Below, piece by piece: positions 14,474-16,122 of a stretch of DNA of 16,122 nt. Under the pieces are notes generated by a model. It was not told where the DNA came from, did not search any database, and saw only the letters and a program-made list of their open reading frames with translations. The translations under genes were made by a program, and so were the position numbers. Positions within the stretch are counted from its first letter, which is position 1, and each line of letters begins with the position of its first letter. The DNA comes from Candidatus Humimicrobium oleiphilum (lineage in GTDB: Bacteria; Actinomycetota; Humimicrobiia; Humimicrobiales; Humimicrobiaceae), in NCBI GenBank assembly GCA_002304935.1, contig DBPS01000025.1:82946-99067 (forward strand), written 5' to 3'.

Positions 14474-14668
14474 ATAAAATACTGTTTTCGATATTCCCGG
14501 GCATGAAAGATAAAATCTGTCAGTATGATTAATATGCTATGAACAATATCTGGCGATATATAATAAAAAACTGGCATGATTTCAAAAAAAGAGTAAAATT
14601 ATGAGTTTGCAATGCCAAATATTAATTTAATAATAAATTTTATAAACTACTAAGGAGAAAAAAAGAAA
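14474..14668 (+). other. Leader region of the pyruvate:ferredoxin oxidoreductase gene
   Basis: I see no convincing gene or intrinsic terminator here. A perfect TATAAT lies at 14559-14564 without a clear -35, and a weaker pair, TTGCAA (14607-14612) and TAATAA (14631-14636), is spaced 18 nt. CTGGC occurs twice 21 nt apart (14550-14554, 14571-14575), and TGGCAT (14572-14577) is inverted as ATGCCA (14612-14617). These are possible operator arms but could be chance. AAGGAGA at 14652-14658 is the ribosome site. Confidence 0.3.
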
Positions 14669-16122
14669 ATGAAGAAAATGGAAACAATGGATGGCAATAC
14701 CGCCGCTTCTTATGTCGCCTACGCTTTTACGGAAGTTGCTGCCATTTACCCTATTACACCTTCATCAACAATGGCTGAAGTCGTAGATGAATGGTCTGCG
14801 AATGGAAGACTAAATATCTTTGGACAAAGAGTTAATGTAGCTGAATTACAGTCGGAAGCCGGAGCAGCCGGAGCTGTTCATGGCTCACTTTCTGCTGGTG
14901 CCCTTACAACAACTTTTACTGCATCCCAGGGCTTGCTCCTGATGATTCCGAATATGTATAAAATAGCTGGTGAGCTTCTTCCAGGTGTATTTCATGTGTC
15001 AGCAAGGGCGCTTGCTACCCATGCTTTATCAATTTTTGGCGACCATTCTGATGTAATGGCAGTAAGACAGACAGGATGTGCATTATTTGCTACGGGTTCA
15101 GTTCAGGAAATAATCGATCTTGGTGCTGTTGCTCATCTTGCAGCAATCAGATCCAGGGTTCCTTTTGTGCACTTTTTTGATGGATTCAGAACTTCAAGCG
15201 AAGTACAGAAAGTTGAACTTATAGATTATGAGGACTATGCAAAAATGCTTGATGTGGATGCATTAAATGCTTTCAGGAACAGGTCAATGAATCCTGAAAG
15301 GCCTTATAGCAAAGGGACCGCACAGAATCCAGACATATTCTTCCAGGCAAAGGAATCTGCCAATAAATTTTATGAAAAAGTTCCGGATATAGTTGCAGGT
15401 TATATGTCTCAGTTAAGCAAGCTGACAGGAAGAGATTACAAGCCTTTTGTTTATTATGGTCCAAAAGATGCTGAAAATATAATTATAGCAATGGGCTCAA
15501 TCACTGAAGCAATTGAAGAAACAATTGACTACTTAAATAAAAAAGGTGAAAAAGTGGGTCTTATAAAAGTACACCTTTACAGACCTTTCTCAGAAAAATA
15601 TTTCTTTGATATTTTCCCCAAATCAGTAAAAAGAATAGCAGTGCTTGACAGGACAAAGGAACCAGGTTCCTTGGGTGAACCTTTATACCAGGATATAAAA
15701 GCTCTGTTCTATAAAAAAGAAAACTCTCCGCTAATTATAGGAGGAAGGTACGGACTGGGTTCAAAAGATACTACCCCTGGCCAGATAGTAGCAGTTTATG
15801 ACAATCTTAAATCAGATAATCCTGTTAACAATTTTACAATAGGTATAACAGATGACGTTACCAATCTCTCGCTTCCGGTTAAGGAAGAAGTAGTAACAGT
15901 TCCGGACGGAACTGTACAATGTAAATTCTGGGGACTTGGTTCAGACGGGACCGTCGGTGCAAATAAAAATGCCATCAAGATAATCGGTGACCAGACTGAC
16001 ATGTATGCACAGGGTTATTTTGAATATGATTCAAAGAAATCAGGCGGGGTTACAATTTCTCACCTGAGATTCGGAAAAAGTCCTATCAAATCAACCTATT
16101 ACGTAAGCCATGCTGATTATAT
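14669..16122 (+). CDS. nifJ: Pyruvate:ferredoxin (flavodoxin) oxidoreductase, single-chain form (3' part off window)
   Basis: This enzyme oxidises pyruvate with coenzyme A to acetyl-CoA and CO2, passing electrons to ferredoxin; it is a central enzyme of anaerobic carbon metabolism. The window holds the first 484 of an expected 1,170-1,200 residues, with the frame open to the right edge. Domain I begins with MDGNTAASYVAYAFTEVAA (7-25) and carries YPITP with Thr30, SEAGAAG with Glu63, and VSARA with Arg113. These match the pyruvate and cofactor contacts Thr31, Glu64 and Arg114 of the Desulfovibrio africanus enzyme. Domain II follows with SITEAIEET, HLYRPFSEKYF, AVLDRTKEPGSLGEPLY and GGRYGLGSKD, and domain III begins at CKFWGLGSDGTVGANKNAIK. 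The ATG at 14669 has AAGGAG 11 nt upstream; Met4 (14678) is an alternative. The iron-sulfur and thiamine diphosphate domains lie beyond the edge. Confidence 0.95.
   Translation, partial: MKKMETMDGNTAASYVAYAFTEVAAIYPITPSSTMAEVVDEWSANGRLNIFGQRVNVAELQSEAGAAGAVHGSLSAGALTTTFTASQGLLLMIPNMYKIAGELLPGVFHVSARALATHALSIFGDHSDVMAVRQTGCALFATGSVQEIIDLGAVAHLAAIRSRVPFVHFFDGFRTSSEVQKVELIDYEDYAKMLDVDALNAFRNRSMNPERPYSKGTAQNPDIFFQAKESANKFYEKVPDIVAGYMSQLSKLTGRDYKPFVYYGPKDAENIIIAMGSITEAIEETIDYLNKKGEKVGLIKVHLYRPFSEKYFFDIFPKSVKRIAVLDRTKEPGSLGEPLYQDIKALFYKKENSPLIIGGRYGLGSKDTTPGQIVAVYDNLKSDNPVNNFTIGITDDVTNLSLPVKEEVVTVPDGTVQCKFWGLGSDGTVGANKNAIKIIGDQTDMYAQGYFEYDSKKSGGVTISHLRFGKSPIKSTYYVSHADY

Noticed and set aside
14338..14577. 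Minus-strand frame of 79 codons extending from the DHOD-like gene into the following gap
   Set aside because: Half of it is antisense to the DHOD-like gene, no ribosome site precedes it, and the rest is A/T-rich filler; no domain is recognisable.
14572..14590. Sigma-54 promoter before the PFOR gene (TGGCAT element)
   Set aside because: The TGGC element is present but the required TTGC at the -12 position is absent (CAAA instead).

Overview
This window is ordinary, densely packed chromosomal DNA from an AT-rich, probably anaerobic bacterium. Every substantial ORF belongs to a recognisable family except for one secreted protein. There is no phage, insertion sequence, CRISPR array, rRNA or tRNA in it. 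The strict or facultative anaerobe guess rests on the start of a large single-chain pyruvate:ferredoxin oxidoreductase at the right edge. Lineage is uncertain. The methylthioadenosine phosphorylase looks most like actinobacterial/mycobacterial homologues recalled from memory, and the sugar-nucleotide transferase is of the short StrD-like type, so a deep low-GC actinobacterial or candidate-phylum lineage is my best guess; a low-GC Firmicutes-like or Atribacterota-like host is not excluded.

Layout, left to right. (1) 1-5088, all minus strand: a tight six-gene run transcribed as DUF948 protein, YtxH-like protein, TldD, TldE, UppP, then a glucose-1-phosphate thymidylyltransferase cut by the left edge. 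It mixes envelope functions (lipid carrier recycling, activated sugar, two small membrane proteins) with a TldD/TldE protease pair. (2) 5089-5302: a divergent control region with two overlapping candidate promoters. (3) 5303-5908, plus strand: a secreted protein with an acidic linker and one beta-sandwich domain, closed by a hairpin (5977-6010) that also serves the convergent purC. (4) 6074-8998, minus strand: MTAP, glycerate kinase and PurC, linking purine salvage, purine synthesis and glycerate use. (5) 9213-10950, plus strand: a YjbQ-family protein overlapping RarA. (6) 11017-13290, minus strand: lysC-asd, the first two steps of the aspartate amino-acid pathway. The end of asd lies inside a short tandem repeat. 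(7) 13457-16122, plus strand: a dihydroorotate-dehydrogenase-like flavoprotein followed by the 5' part of the pyruvate:ferredoxin oxidoreductase gene.

I found no convincing undescribed system. The leads most worth checking are the near-perfect repeat spanning the asd stop codon (10988-11048), the stand-alone secreted beta-sandwich protein, the DHOD-like/PFOR pair, and a possible internal start in lysC that would make a separate regulatory subunit.
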